A program made the translations under genes and the position numbers. The notes below the pieces were generated by a model, which was not told the origin of the DNA, searched no databases, and worked only from the letters and a program-made list of their open reading frames with translations. This document shows, one piece after another, positions 53,334-60,560 of a DNA stretch of 64,000 bases. The DNA is from Tenacibaculum aquimarinum (lineage in GTDB: Bacteria > Bacteroidota > Bacteroidia > Flavobacteriales > Flavobacteriaceae), in the NCBI RefSeq assembly GCF_022478115.1, contig NZ_JAKGSC010000001.1, positions 1,054,001-1,118,000 of the forward strand. The letters run 5' to 3'. The stretch's first letter is position 1. The number at the start of each line of letters is the position of its first letter.

Positions 53334-54314
53334 TTATTTTTTGTATAAAACTTCTTTTACAGCTTTAACAACATCATTTGAGTTTGGTATCCATTTCTCT
53401 AATAAAACTGGAGAATATGGAGCAGGAGTATCTGCTGTAGTAATTCTTTTTATAGGAGCATCTAAATAATCAAATGCTTCATCCTGTATTCTATATGTAA
53501 TTTCTGTAGAAATACTACCAAATGGCCAAGCTTCTTCTAAAATTACCAATCTGTTAGTTTTCTTTACAGATTCTATTATTGCATTATGATCCATTGGTCT
53601 TACAGTACGTAAGTCAATAATCTCTATAGAAATACCTTCTTTTTCTAATTCGTCTGCAGCTTTGTATGCTTCTTTTATGATTTTTCCAAAAGAAACAACA
53701 GTTACGTCTGTTCCTGCTCTTTTTATATCTGCAACTCCAATTGGTAAAACATATTCACCTTCAGGAATTTCCATTTTATCACCATACATTTGTTCGCTTT
53801 CCATAAAAATAACTGGATCGTTATCTCTAATAGCGGCTTTTAATAACCCTTTTGCATCATAAGGGTTAGAAGGTACAATTACTTTTAAACCTGGAGTGTT
53901 TGCAAACCAGTTTTCAAAAGCTTGTGAGTGTGTTGCTCCTAATTGACCCGCAGAACCAGTAGGTCCACGAAAAACGATAGGACAGTTAAACTGACCACCA
54001 CTCATTTGTCTTATTTTTGCTGCATTATTTATAATTTGGTCAATTCCTACAAGAGAAAAGTTAAATGTCATGTATTCTACAATTGGTCTATTACCGTTCA
54101 TGGCAGAACCAACTGCAATACCTCCAAAACCTAATTCAGCAATTGGTGTATCTATTACACGTTTTTCACCAAATTCATCCAACATACCTTTAGATGCTTT
54201 GTAAGCACCATTGTATTCAGCAACTTCTTCCCCCATTAAGTAAATGCTTTCATCTCTACGCATTTCTTCACTCATTGCTTCGCAAATTGCTTCTCTAAAT
54301 TGAACCGTTTTCAT
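53334..54314 (-). CDS. pdhB: Pyruvate dehydrogenase E1 component, beta subunit
   Basis: 326 residues of the transketolase-like E1-beta family: YLMGEEVAEYNGAYKASKGM at the start, IDTPIAELGFGGIAVGSAMNG, FRGPTGSAGQLGATHSQAFE (thiamine-pyrophosphate and subunit-interface region), and EEAWPFGSISTEI near the C-terminus. With the alpha subunit, E2 and E3 it oxidises pyruvate to acetyl-CoA. The alpha and E2 genes are not adjacent here, which agrees with split pdh genes in Flavobacteriaceae (from memory). Branched-chain E1-beta is the alternative but the segments fit pyruvate better. The product diverges from etfB. Confidence 0.93.
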   Translation of the reverse strand: MKTVQFREAICEAMSEEMRRDESIYLMGEEVAEYNGAYKASKGMLDEFGEKRVIDTPIAELGFGGIAVGSAMNGNRPIVEYMTFNFSLVGIDQIINNAAKIRQMSGGQFNCPIVFRGPTGSAGQLGATHSQAFENWFANTPGLKVIVPSNPYDAKGLLKAAIRDNDPVIFMESEQMYGDKMEIPEGEYVLPIGVADIKRAGTDVTVVSFGKIIKEAYKAADELEKEGISIEIIDLRTVRPMDHNAIIESVKKTNRLVILEEAWPFGSISTEITYRIQDEAFDYLDAPIKRITTADTPAPYSPVLLEKWIPNSNDVVKAVKEVLYKK

Positions 54315-54356
54315 AAATTATTTCTTTGTTGATGTTTAGTTGTTTGTTTCGACTTA

Positions 54357-54364
54357 CAAAAATA
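54357..54364 (-). promoter_or_regulatory. pdhB promoter -7 box
   Basis: The minus strand reads TATTTTTG, 42 bases before the pdhB start. Confidence 0.5.
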
Positions 54365-54456
54365 AGAAAATTTATATCATTTTTTCTCGGTTCATTAGAC
54401 TATTTTATTTGTTTGCTGAAAACGAAAACGATTTAGTTAGGGATTTAAATATCAAA

Positions 54457-54482
54457 AATTTACTATGCATGCATAGTAAATT
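54457..54482. promoter_or_regulatory. 26-bp perfect palindrome, probable operator of etfBA
   Basis: AATTTACTATGCA followed directly by its reverse complement TGCATAGTAAATT. It ends 12 bases before the etfB -7 box (54495) and so covers the -33 region, an ideal place for a repressor or activator. Dimeric regulators of the MarR or TetR type bind such sites; the regulator is unknown. Confidence 0.75.
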
Positions 54483-54494
54483 AGAAAAAAGGTG

Positions 54495-54502
54495 TATCTT
54501 CG
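54495..54502 (+). promoter_or_regulatory. etfB promoter -7 box
   Basis: TATCTTCG, one mismatch to TAnnTTTG (TTCG variant), about 32 bases before the start codon and downstream of the palindrome. Confidence 0.5.
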
Positions 54503-54533
54503 CAGCACTTATTTTTAAATAAATCTTATAGAT

Positions 54534-55274
54534 ATGAAAATATTAGTATGTATTAGTCACGTACCGGATACCACTTCAAAAATTAATTTTACAGATAACG
54601 ATACAAAGTTTGATACAAACGGAGTTCAGTTTGTTATAAACCCATATGACGAGTTTAGTTTAACACGTGCAATGTGGTTTAAAGAAAAACAAGGAGCAAC
54701 TGTTACTGTTGTAAATGTTGGAGAAGCTTCAACAGAACCAACATTACGTAAAGCTTTAGCTATTGGAGCAGATGATGCAATTCGTGTAAATGTAAACCCA
54801 ACAGATGGTTTCTTAGTTGCAAAAGAATTAGCAGCAATAGTTAAAAACGGAGGATATGATGTTGTTTTAGCAGGAAAAGAATCTGCAGATTACAACGGAC
54901 AAATGGTCCCAGGAATGTTAGCTTCTTTAGTAGATTTTAACTTTGTAAACGGTTGTGTAGGAATGGAAGTTGACGGAACAGCAGTTTCAGCAACTCGAGA
55001 AATTGATGGAGGAGAAGAAAAAGTATCAACTTCATTACCAATTGTTATTGCAGGTCAAAAAGGTATAGTTGAAGAAAAAGACTTACGTATTCCAAACATG
55101 AGAGGAATTATGATGGCTCGTAAAAAACCTTTAAATGTTGTAGAATCTTCTGGTGTAATAGCATCAACAGAAACACAATCATTTGAAAAACCAGCACCAA
55201 AAGGAGCAGTTAAGTTAGTAGATAATGTAGATGATTTAATCAACTTATTACACAACGAAGCAAAAGTGATTTAA
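54534..55274 (+). CDS. etfB: Electron transfer flavoprotein, beta subunit
   Basis: 246 residues: MKILVCISHVPDTTSKINFTDND, DEFSLTRAMWFKEKQG, LRKALAIGADDAIRV and the signature-like VVLAGKESADYNGQMVPGMLA all match ETF beta. The ETF takes electrons from acyl-CoA dehydrogenases and passes them to ETF:quinone oxidoreductase. A 127-base gap to etfA holds a short repeat but no terminator, so both subunits form one operon. The 26-bp palindrome upstream suggests control by a regulator that senses substrate, plausibly of fatty-acid or branched-chain amino-acid breakdown. Confidence 0.96.
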   Translation: MKILVCISHVPDTTSKINFTDNDTKFDTNGVQFVINPYDEFSLTRAMWFKEKQGATVTVVNVGEASTEPTLRKALAIGADDAIRVNVNPTDGFLVAKELAAIVKNGGYDVVLAGKESADYNGQMVPGMLASLVDFNFVNGCVGMEVDGTAVSATREIDGGEEKVSTSLPIVIAGQKGIVEEKDLRIPNMRGIMMARKKPLNVVESSGVIASTETQSFEKPAPKGAVKLVDNVDDLINLLHNEAKVI

Positions 55275-55282
55275 TTGTTAAA

Positions 55283-55310
55283 TTAAATCATTCTGAACTA
55301 GATTCAGGAA
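55283..55310 (+). repeat. Short inverted repeat of the TTCTGAA/TTCAGGA type in the etfB-etfA gap
   Basis: TTCTGAA-CTAGA-TTCAGGA is a worn inverted repeat; a related ATCCTGAA/TTCAGGAT hairpin lies between pheA and the aminotransferase (61396-61416). Such palindromes are common between Flavobacteriaceae genes. Confidence 0.5.
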
Positions 55311-55400
55311 AAAAGAATTAAAATAATTTTTAGAAAAGTTTTTTAGAAAGAATCTAAAAAATCCAACAATCTAAAAATCCAATAATCTAAAATAAAAAAT

Positions 55401-56354
55401 ATGTCTGTATTAGTTTTTGCCGATTCATCGGAAGGAAAATTTAAAAAAACAGCTTTTGAAGTTGTTTCTTACGGAAAAAAAGTAGCAGAAGAGTTAGGAA
55501 CTAATTTAGTTGCTTTAACAATAAACGGAGGAGATGCGTCAGAATTATATGCTTTTGGAGCTGAAAAAGTTTTAGAAGTAAAAAACGATCTTTCAACTTT
55601 TAATGCAAAAGCTTACGCTTCAATCATTAACCAGGCAGCAGATGCACAAAGTGCAAATGTTGTAGTTATAGATTCTAGTGTAGACGGTTTGTATGTTGCG
55701 CCAATGGTAGCAGTAGCAATGGATGCTGGTTACGCATCTAACGTTGTAGCCTTACCAAGTTCAACAGCACCATTTACAGTAAAAAGAAAAGCATTCTCTA
55801 ACAAAGCATTCTCTAATACTATCGTTTCAACAGAAAAGAAAGTAATTGGAATAGCAAAAAACTCTTACGGAGCGCATGAAAATGCAGTTTCAGGAACTGC
55901 AGAAGCATTTAGCGCTAATGTACCAGAAATGGGTGTGAAATCAGAAAGTGTAGACAAAGCAACAGGTGTAATTACAATTGCAGATGCAGATATTGTAGTT
56001 TCTGCAGGTCGTGGATTAAAAGGTCCAGAAAACTGGGGAATGGTAGAAGAATTAGCATCAGTTCTTGGAGCAGCAACAGCATGTTCTAAGCCAGTATCAG
56101 ATTTAGGATGGAGACCACATAGTGAACATGTTGGGCAAACTGGTAAGCCAGTAGCGTCAAACTTATACATTGCAATTGGTATTTCTGGAGCAATTCAGCA
56201 TTTAGCAGGTATTAACGCATCAAAAGTAAAAGTAGTAATCAATACAGATCCAGAAGCGCCTTTCTTTAAAGCTGCCGATTACGGAATTGTTGGAGACGCT
56301 TTTGAGTTTGTACCCCAATTAATAGAAAAATTAAAAGCATTTAAGCAGGCGTAG
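55401..56354 (+). CDS. etfA: Electron transfer flavoprotein, alpha subunit
   Basis: 317 residues. The FAD-binding C-terminal domain is typical: VSAGRGLKGPENWGMVEELA, VSDLGWRPHSEHVGQTGKPV (the FAD signature with the invariant RPHSEHVGQTGK), and LYIAIGISGAIQHLAGINAS, then INTDPEAPFFKAADYGIVGD. Together with EtfB it carries one FAD and one AMP and moves electrons from dehydrogenases to the membrane. It ends just before a dispersed repeat copy (56378) and a terminator (56477-56518). Confidence 0.97.
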   Translation: MSVLVFADSSEGKFKKTAFEVVSYGKKVAEELGTNLVALTINGGDASELYAFGAEKVLEVKNDLSTFNAKAYASIINQAADAQSANVVVIDSSVDGLYVAPMVAVAMDAGYASNVVALPSSTAPFTVKRKAFSNKAFSNTIVSTEKKVIGIAKNSYGAHENAVSGTAEAFSANVPEMGVKSESVDKATGVITIADADIVVSAGRGLKGPENWGMVEELASVLGAATACSKPVSDLGWRPHSEHVGQTGKPVASNLYIAIGISGAIQHLAGINASKVKVVINTDPEAPFFKAADYGIVGDAFEFVPQLIEKLKAFKQA

Positions 56355-56377
56355 TGTATTTTGGACGTTCCTTTTCG

Positions 56378-56476
56378 GGTCCGCAGTTTCCGCAATATCT
56401 TTTTTAGCTGAGAAAAATTAGCAAAAAAAAGATGTCGCTTCAATCGCTAACGCAAGGTGTACTTGCAAACTAATAG
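56378..56476 (+). repeat. Dispersed intergenic repeat, copy 4
   Basis: GGGTCCGCAGTTTCCGCAATATC, T-run, A-run, GATGTCGCTTCAATCGCTAACGC, GTACTTGCAAACTAATAGAAAA. It is the clearest of the four copies and lies right after etfA, leading into a terminator. The 56355-56621 gap holds only this and that terminator plus the leader of the next gene. Confidence 0.78.
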
Positions 56477-56518
56477 AAAACCTTAAAGAAAAGTATAGTC
56501 TTTAAGGTTTTTCTTTTT
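56477..56518 (+). terminator. etfBA terminator
   Basis: AAAACCTTAAAGA pairs with TCTTTAAGGTTTT, then TTCTTTTT. Confidence 0.88.
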
Positions 56519-56621
56519 AAGAAAGTTTTAAAACCCATAAATTTTAGTAAATTGTGCCGCAGAATAATACTGATTTTAAGCACTAATTTTTAAACAGTAT
56601 TTCTCATTTTAAGAAAGATTA

Positions 56622-57230
56622 ATGAGCCTTATAAAACTTACCATTAAAGGGATTTCTTACAGCCAAACACAAAGTGGAGCCTACGCTCTAGTGTTAAGCG
56701 AGATAGAAGGAACAAGAACATTACCAATTATAATTGGCGCTTTCGAAGCACAATCTATAGCCATAGCTTTAGAAAAAGAAATTCGCCCGCCAAGACCATT
56801 AACACACGATTTATTTAAAACATTTGCAGATAGATTTGAAATAAATGTCAAGCAAGTAATTATTCATAAATTAGTAGATGGTGTATTTTTTTCTAGTTTA
56901 ATTTGTGAAAGAGATGGTATCGAAGAAATAATCGATACAAGAACTTCAGATGCAATTGCATTGGCAGTTCGTTTTAATGCTCCTATTTTTACTTATGAAA
57001 ATATTCTAGACAAAGCAGGTATTTATCTAAAGATAGAAGAAGAGCTTTTTATGGAAGAAGATTTAGAGTCGGAAGAAATTGAACTCCAATTAGAAGAAGA
57101 AATTAGCCAAGAAAGTAGTTTTTCTAACCTAACTTCAGAAGAATTACATCAACAATTAAACGATGCTGTTGCTAATGAAAACTACGAGTTAGCAGCAAAA
57201 ATTAGAGACGAAATTAGCAAACGCTCTTAA
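56622..57230 (+). CDS. Bifunctional nuclease-family protein with UVR motif
   Basis: 202 residues. The first part (about 1-140) is the DUF151/bifunctional nuclease fold (LTIKGISYSQTQSGAYALVLSEIEG, LPIIIGAFEAQSIAIALEK, TSDAIALAVRFNAPIFTYENIL). The C-terminus is a UVR helix-hairpin motif (EELHQQLNDAVANENYELAAKIRDEI), the pair-forming helices found in UvrB and UvrC. Plant BBD1 has this domain and shows DNase and RNase activity; in bacteria the role is not established. It lies 12 bases before the nucleoside transporter and may be co-transcribed. Confidence 0.85.
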   Translation: MSLIKLTIKGISYSQTQSGAYALVLSEIEGTRTLPIIIGAFEAQSIAIALEKEIRPPRPLTHDLFKTFADRFEINVKQVIIHKLVDGVFFSSLICERDGIEEIIDTRTSDAIALAVRFNAPIFTYENILDKAGIYLKIEEELFMEEDLESEEIELQLEEEISQESSFSNLTSEELHQQLNDAVANENYELAAKIRDEISKRS

Positions 57231-57242
57231 TAATATTTATTT

Positions 57243-58640
57243 ATGAAAAAACTAGTTCTATTACTATTTTGTCTTGTCTCAGTTTCAGCATTTTCTCAAG
57301 AAACAACAGAAATTACATCTCAAATTATACCAAGTCAAGGATTTTCTATGGGAAGTTTATGGCGAGGAGTTTTAGGAATGGTAGCGCTTTTAGTAATCGC
57401 ATTCCTATTTAGTTCAAATAAAAAAGCCATAGATTGGAAAACAGTTGGTTTAGGTGTAGCATTTCAATTAATAATTGCAATTGGAGTTTTAAAAGTGCCT
57501 TTTATACAAGGTATATTTGAAACAATTGGAGGTGTTTTTGTTAGTGTCTTAGACTTTACCAGAGCAGGAAGTAAATTTTTATTTGAAGGATTAGTTGTAG
57601 ATATGGACAAATTCGGATTCATTTTTGCATTTCAAGTATTACCAACAATTATCTTTTTCTCAGCATTAACATCATTGTTATTTTACTTAGGTATTATTCA
57701 AAAACTAGTAAAAGTATTAGCTTGGGCATTAACTAAAGTATTAAAAATTTCAGGTGCAGAAAGTTTATCGGTTGCAGGAAATATTTTTCTTGGACAAACA
57801 GAAGCTCCTTTGTTAATTAAAGCATATTTAGAAAAGATGAATAAATCTGAAATGCTTTTAGTTATGATTGGTGGAATGGCAACCGTTGCAGGTGCTGTTT
57901 TAGCTGCTTACATTGGGTTTTTAGGAGGAGATGATCCTGCATTAAGATTGCATTTTGCAAAACATTTATTAGCAGCGTCAGTTATGGCAGCGCCAGGAGC
58001 AATTGTAATTTCTAAAATATTATATCCCCAAACAGAAGAGGTTAATACAGATGTAAAAGTTTCTACAGAAAAAATAGGGTCTAATGTATTAGATGCTATT
58101 GCAAACGGAACAACAGAAGGTTTACAATTAGCAATGAATGTTGGAGCAATGTTGTTAGTTTTTGTAGCTTTTATTGCAATGATAAACGGAATTTTAGGTT
58201 GGTTTGGAGATGTAACATCTTTAAATACTTGGATGGCTGAAAACACAGCTTATGAGAGCTTTACTTTAGAAGCAATTCTTGGTTATATTTTTGCACCATT
58301 AATGTGGTTAATTGGAGTTGCAAAAGAAGATATGGCTCTAATGGGACAATTATTAGGAATTAAGTTGGCAGCAAGTGAGTTTGTTGGTTATATACAATTA
58401 GCAGAATTAAAGAATGTAGCTTCAGCAACACATTTAACCTATAATAAATCTATTATTATGGCAACATATATGTTGTGTGGGTTTGCAAACTTTGCATCTA
58501 TTGGAATACAAATAGGTGGAATAGGTTCTTTAGCTCCAGGACAACGTAAAACCTTATCAGAGTTTGGAATGAAGGCTTTAATTGGTGGTACAATTGCATC
58601 ATTAATGTCAGCTACAATTGCAGGAATGATAATTGGTTAA
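57243..58640 (+). CDS. Concentrative nucleoside transporter (NupC/CNT family)
   Basis: 465 residues, about ten membrane helices. The CNT signature is clear: GAESLSVAGNIFLGQTEAPL (the nucleoside-contact loop, centre about 178-197), and the C-terminal MLCGFANFASIGIQIGGIGSLAPGQR. An N-terminal signal-like segment (about 1-19, MKKLVLLLFCLVSVSAFSQ) and a periplasmic stretch precede the first core helix; this extension is common in Bacteroidota CNTs. It imports nucleosides with a Na+ or H+ gradient. Placement beside thyA fits nucleotide salvage. Confidence 0.92.
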   Translation: MKKLVLLLFCLVSVSAFSQETTEITSQIIPSQGFSMGSLWRGVLGMVALLVIAFLFSSNKKAIDWKTVGLGVAFQLIIAIGVLKVPFIQGIFETIGGVFVSVLDFTRAGSKFLFEGLVVDMDKFGFIFAFQVLPTIIFFSALTSLLFYLGIIQKLVKVLAWALTKVLKISGAESLSVAGNIFLGQTEAPLLIKAYLEKMNKSEMLLVMIGGMATVAGAVLAAYIGFLGGDDPALRLHFAKHLLAASVMAAPGAIVISKILYPQTEEVNTDVKVSTEKIGSNVLDAIANGTTEGLQLAMNVGAMLLVFVAFIAMINGILGWFGDVTSLNTWMAENTAYESFTLEAILGYIFAPLMWLIGVAKEDMALMGQLLGIKLAASEFVGYIQLAELKNVASATHLTYNKSIIMATYMLCGFANFASIGIQIGGIGSLAPGQRKTLSEFGMKALIGGTIASLMSATIAGMIIG

Positions 58641-58661
58641 TAACTTATTAATATTATTTAG

Positions 58662-58700
58662 AAGAGCATCGGTTAAATAAGCCGATGCTTTTTTATTTTT
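58662..58700 (+). terminator. Terminator after the nucleoside transporter
   Basis: AGCATCGG and CCGATGCT form the stem around TTAAATAAG, followed by TTTTTTATTTTT. Confidence 0.87.
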
Positions 58701-58721
58701 ACAAAAACCTTATAGCATACA

Positions 58722-59546
58722 ATGAAACAATATCACGACTTAGTACAACACGTTTTAGAAAACGGAAACGAAAAAGGAGATAGAACAGGAACGGGAACAA
58801 AAAGTGTTTTTGGTCATCAAATGCGATTCGATTTAAGCAAAGGTTTTCCAATGGTAACTACTAAAAAGTTACACTTAAAATCTATTATTTATGAACTGTT
58901 GTGGTTTATAAAAGGCGATACAAATATTAATTATTTACAAGAAAACGGTGTGAAAATATGGGATTCTTGGGCAGATGAAAATGGAGATTTAGGTCCTGTT
59001 TACGGGCATCAATGGCGTAATTGGAATAGCGATGAAATAGATCAACTAAAAGATGTAATTGCTACTTTAAAAACCAATCCAAACTCTAGAAGAATGCTAG
59101 TTTCTGCATGGAATCCTTCAGTTTTACCAGATAATTCAGTTTCCTTTTCAGAAAATGTAGCTAACGGAAAAGCAGCGTTACCGCCTTGTCATGCATTTTT
59201 TCAGTTTTATGTAGCTGATGGAAAATTGTCTTGTCAATTATATCAAAGAAGTGCTGATATATTTTTAGGAGTTCCGTTTAATATTGCTTCCTATGCATTA
59301 TTTACAATGATGATAGCTCAAGTTTGTGGTTATGAAGCAGGTGAATTTATACACACTTTTGGAGACGCTCATATCTATAGCAATCATATAGAGCAATTAG
59401 AATTACAATTGTCTAGAGAAGTTAGAGAGCTTCCGAAGATGAAAATAAATCCAGAAATTAAAAACATAGAAGACTTTACTTTTAAGGACTTTGAGTTGGT
59501 AGATTATAATCCACATCCACATATAAAAGGAAAAGTAGCTGTATAA
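58722..59546 (+). CDS. thyA: Thymidylate synthase
   Basis: 274 residues. [37 protein letters not shown], the catalytic [11 protein letters not shown] with Cys156, and [21 protein letters not shown] are diagnostic. An insertion of about ten residues ([16 protein letters not shown]) ahead of the active site is seen in Bacteroidota ThyA proteins. It methylates dUMP to dTMP using methylene-tetrahydrofolate. Starts 22 bases after the transporter's terminator; ends next to a strong terminator at 59546-59585. Confidence 0.97.
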   Translation: MKQYHDLVQHVLENGNEKGDRTGTGTKSVFGHQMRFDLSKGFPMVTTKKLHLKSIIYELLWFIKGDTNINYLQENGVKIWDSWADENGDLGPVYGHQWRNWNSDEIDQLKDVIATLKTNPNSRRMLVSAWNPSVLPDNSVSFSENVANGKAALPPCHAFFQFYVADGKLSCQLYQRSADIFLGVPFNIASYALFTMMIAQVCGYEAGEFIHTFGDAHIYSNHIEQLELQLSREVRELPKMKINPEIKNIEDFTFKDFELVDYNPHPHIKGKVAV

Positions 59547-59585
59547 AAAAAAGAGTTTTCTAATAATAGAAAACTCTTTTTTTCT
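59546..59585. terminator. Bidirectional terminator between thyA and the CBM48 gene
   Basis: AAGAGTTTTCTA and TAGAAAACTCTT form a long stem around ATAA with A8 and T7 ends, serving both convergent genes. Confidence 0.92.
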
Positions 59586-59607
59586 TTTTCATAACATTAA
59601 TTATATG

Positions 59608-59904
59608 TTATAAATTTAATAGACTGTTTTCTGCTCCAGCATAATCATTCCAAGCTAAACCATCAGCTTCTAATTCATTTATATAAGCACCGTCAACTAA
59701 GTATCTAAATTCATAAGAACTACCAGATTCTAAATTTACAGTTCCTTTAAAAGATCCGTTTTTTAATTTCTTTAAAGGTGTAGCTTTATCATTCCATTCA
59801 TTAAAGCTTCCTATTACCGCTACTTTTTTAGCTTCTTCTGCAGGTACTGTAAAAGTTACTTTACAAACTGGTTTGCTTTTTAAAAATTGTTTTTTAATTG
59901 ACAT
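59608..59904 (-). CDS. Small CBM48/AMPK-glycogen-binding-like protein
   Basis: 98 residues from the ATG at 59904; an upstream start in this frame would precede the promoter. The sequence is a lone E-set/CBM48 beta sandwich: VAVIGSFNEWNDKATPLKKLKNGSF and SYEFRYLVDGAYINE match the glycogen-binding domains of AMPK beta and branching enzymes. No catalytic domain is attached. In Bacteroidota such stand-alone proteins are common; the ligand is unknown but could be glycogen or an alpha-glucan. No signal peptide, so cytoplasmic. Confidence 0.86.
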   Translation of the reverse strand: MSIKKQFLKSKPVCKVTFTVPAEEAKKVAVIGSFNEWNDKATPLKKLKNGSFKGTVNLESGSSYEFRYLVDGAYINELEADGLAWNDYAGAENSLLNL

Positions 59905-59928
59905 AATAAATTGTTTTAATTTATAAAG

Positions 59929-59936
59929 CAAATTTA
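59929..59936 (-). promoter_or_regulatory. CBM48 gene promoter -7 box
   Basis: The minus strand reads TAAATTTG, 24 bases before the ATG. No clear -33 element was found. Confidence 0.5.
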
Positions 59937-60150
59937 TGGAGGCTCTTTTGATAGATACTAATTATTTTATATAAATTAAAAAGAATTATTAGTAGTTAAA
60001 AAATAAGGCTATAATTTTCTATTTCATTTAAAAAAGAGATAGTAATTTTAGTATTAATTTAAAAACGACTACTTCCTTTCTCCTTGATTTTCAGTGTTTT
60101 TACTTCGAAAACGTATTCGTAACACTCACTTTTTACGTAAAAAAGACTTA

Positions 60151-60186
60151 AAAACGTCAATTTTTTAAAATTGTGATGTTTTTTTT
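60151..60186. other. Orphan terminator-like hairpin in the 59905-60360 gap
   Basis: CAATTTT and AAAATTG (60158-60173) form an inner stem, with AAAACGT outside and ATGTTTT plus T-run following. No gene or clear promoter feeds it on the plus strand. The rest of the 59905-60360 stretch shows no gene, tRNA or repeat that I can recognise. Confidence 0.35.
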
Positions 60187-60366
60187 GAAAAGTAAAAGAA
60201 AACTATGTTTTATAGATAATAAACTGAAAGCTGAAGCTTGCTCATGTTTTGTTAATCAAGTTTTTAATAGAAAAAGATTGTTAAAATAGATATACTTTAA
60301 AATTGGCAACTAATTGAAATCAGATTTTACAGAATTCATAAAAAGTTGTAATCTTTTACCAAAAGG

Positions 60367-60397
60367 TTTGTTTATATCAATTTAATCTTTAGATTTG
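60367..60397 (+). promoter_or_regulatory. Promoter of the pheA leader
   Basis: TTTG at 60367-60370 and TAGATTTG at 60390-60397 are a -33/-7 pair separated by 19 bases, the ideal Bacteroidota spacing. The predicted mRNA starts near 60403, about 18 bases before the leader ATG. Confidence 0.8.
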
Positions 60398-60420
60398 TTG
60401 CTCAAACAGAGAGAATTAAG

Positions 60421-60501
60421 ATGTTAAATACTACTTGGACACGTTTCTATTTTTACTTTTATTTTTACAATAAGAGGAGAGGCTTTGTATCATGTTGTTA
60501 A
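60421..60501 (+). CDS. Attenuator leader peptide with eight alternating Phe and Tyr codons
   Basis: A 26-codon frame from ATG 60421 to TAA 60499-60501, translating as MLNTTWTR, then FYFYFYFY (residues 9-16), then NKRRGFVSCC. A run of four Phe and four Tyr codons is very unlikely by chance, and the frame lies between the promoter and a terminator directly ahead of pheA. In classical attenuation, scarcity of charged tRNA-Phe or tRNA-Tyr would stall a ribosome on these codons and expose bases 60479-60486. It is too short to be a protein gene in its own right. Ribosome-binding signals are weak, as is normal here. Confidence 0.88.
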   Translation: MLNTTWTRFYFYFYFYNKRRGFVSCC

Positions 60502-60527
60502 AACAATAAAAAAATATATAAAGTCTC
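60479..60527 (+). promoter_or_regulatory. Antiterminator pairing of the pheA attenuator
   Basis: GAGGCTTT (60479-60486, end of the leader frame) can pair with AAAGTCTC (60520-60527, one G-U). AAAGTCTC is also the 5' arm of the terminator. The GAGGCTTT of the terminator 3' arm (60539-60546) is an exact copy of the upstream element, so the two hairpins exclude each other. Confidence 0.75.
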
Positions 60528-60552
60528 GAATTTACTTCGAGGCTTTTTTTTT
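60520..60552 (+). terminator. Attenuator terminator ahead of pheA
   Basis: AAAGTCTCGAA pairs with TTCGAGGCTTT (one wobble) around TTTAC, followed by nine T, ending eight bases before the pheA ATG at 60561. A terminator here, with no gene upstream on this strand other than the leader frame, can only act as a regulator. Confidence 0.9.
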
Positions 60553-60560
60553 GATTAAAA

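Noticed and set aside
54340-54522. A 60-residue frame in the pdhB-etfB gap
   Set aside because: It covers the pdhB promoter, the 26-bp palindrome and the etfB promoter, has no family resemblance and is better explained as regulatory DNA.
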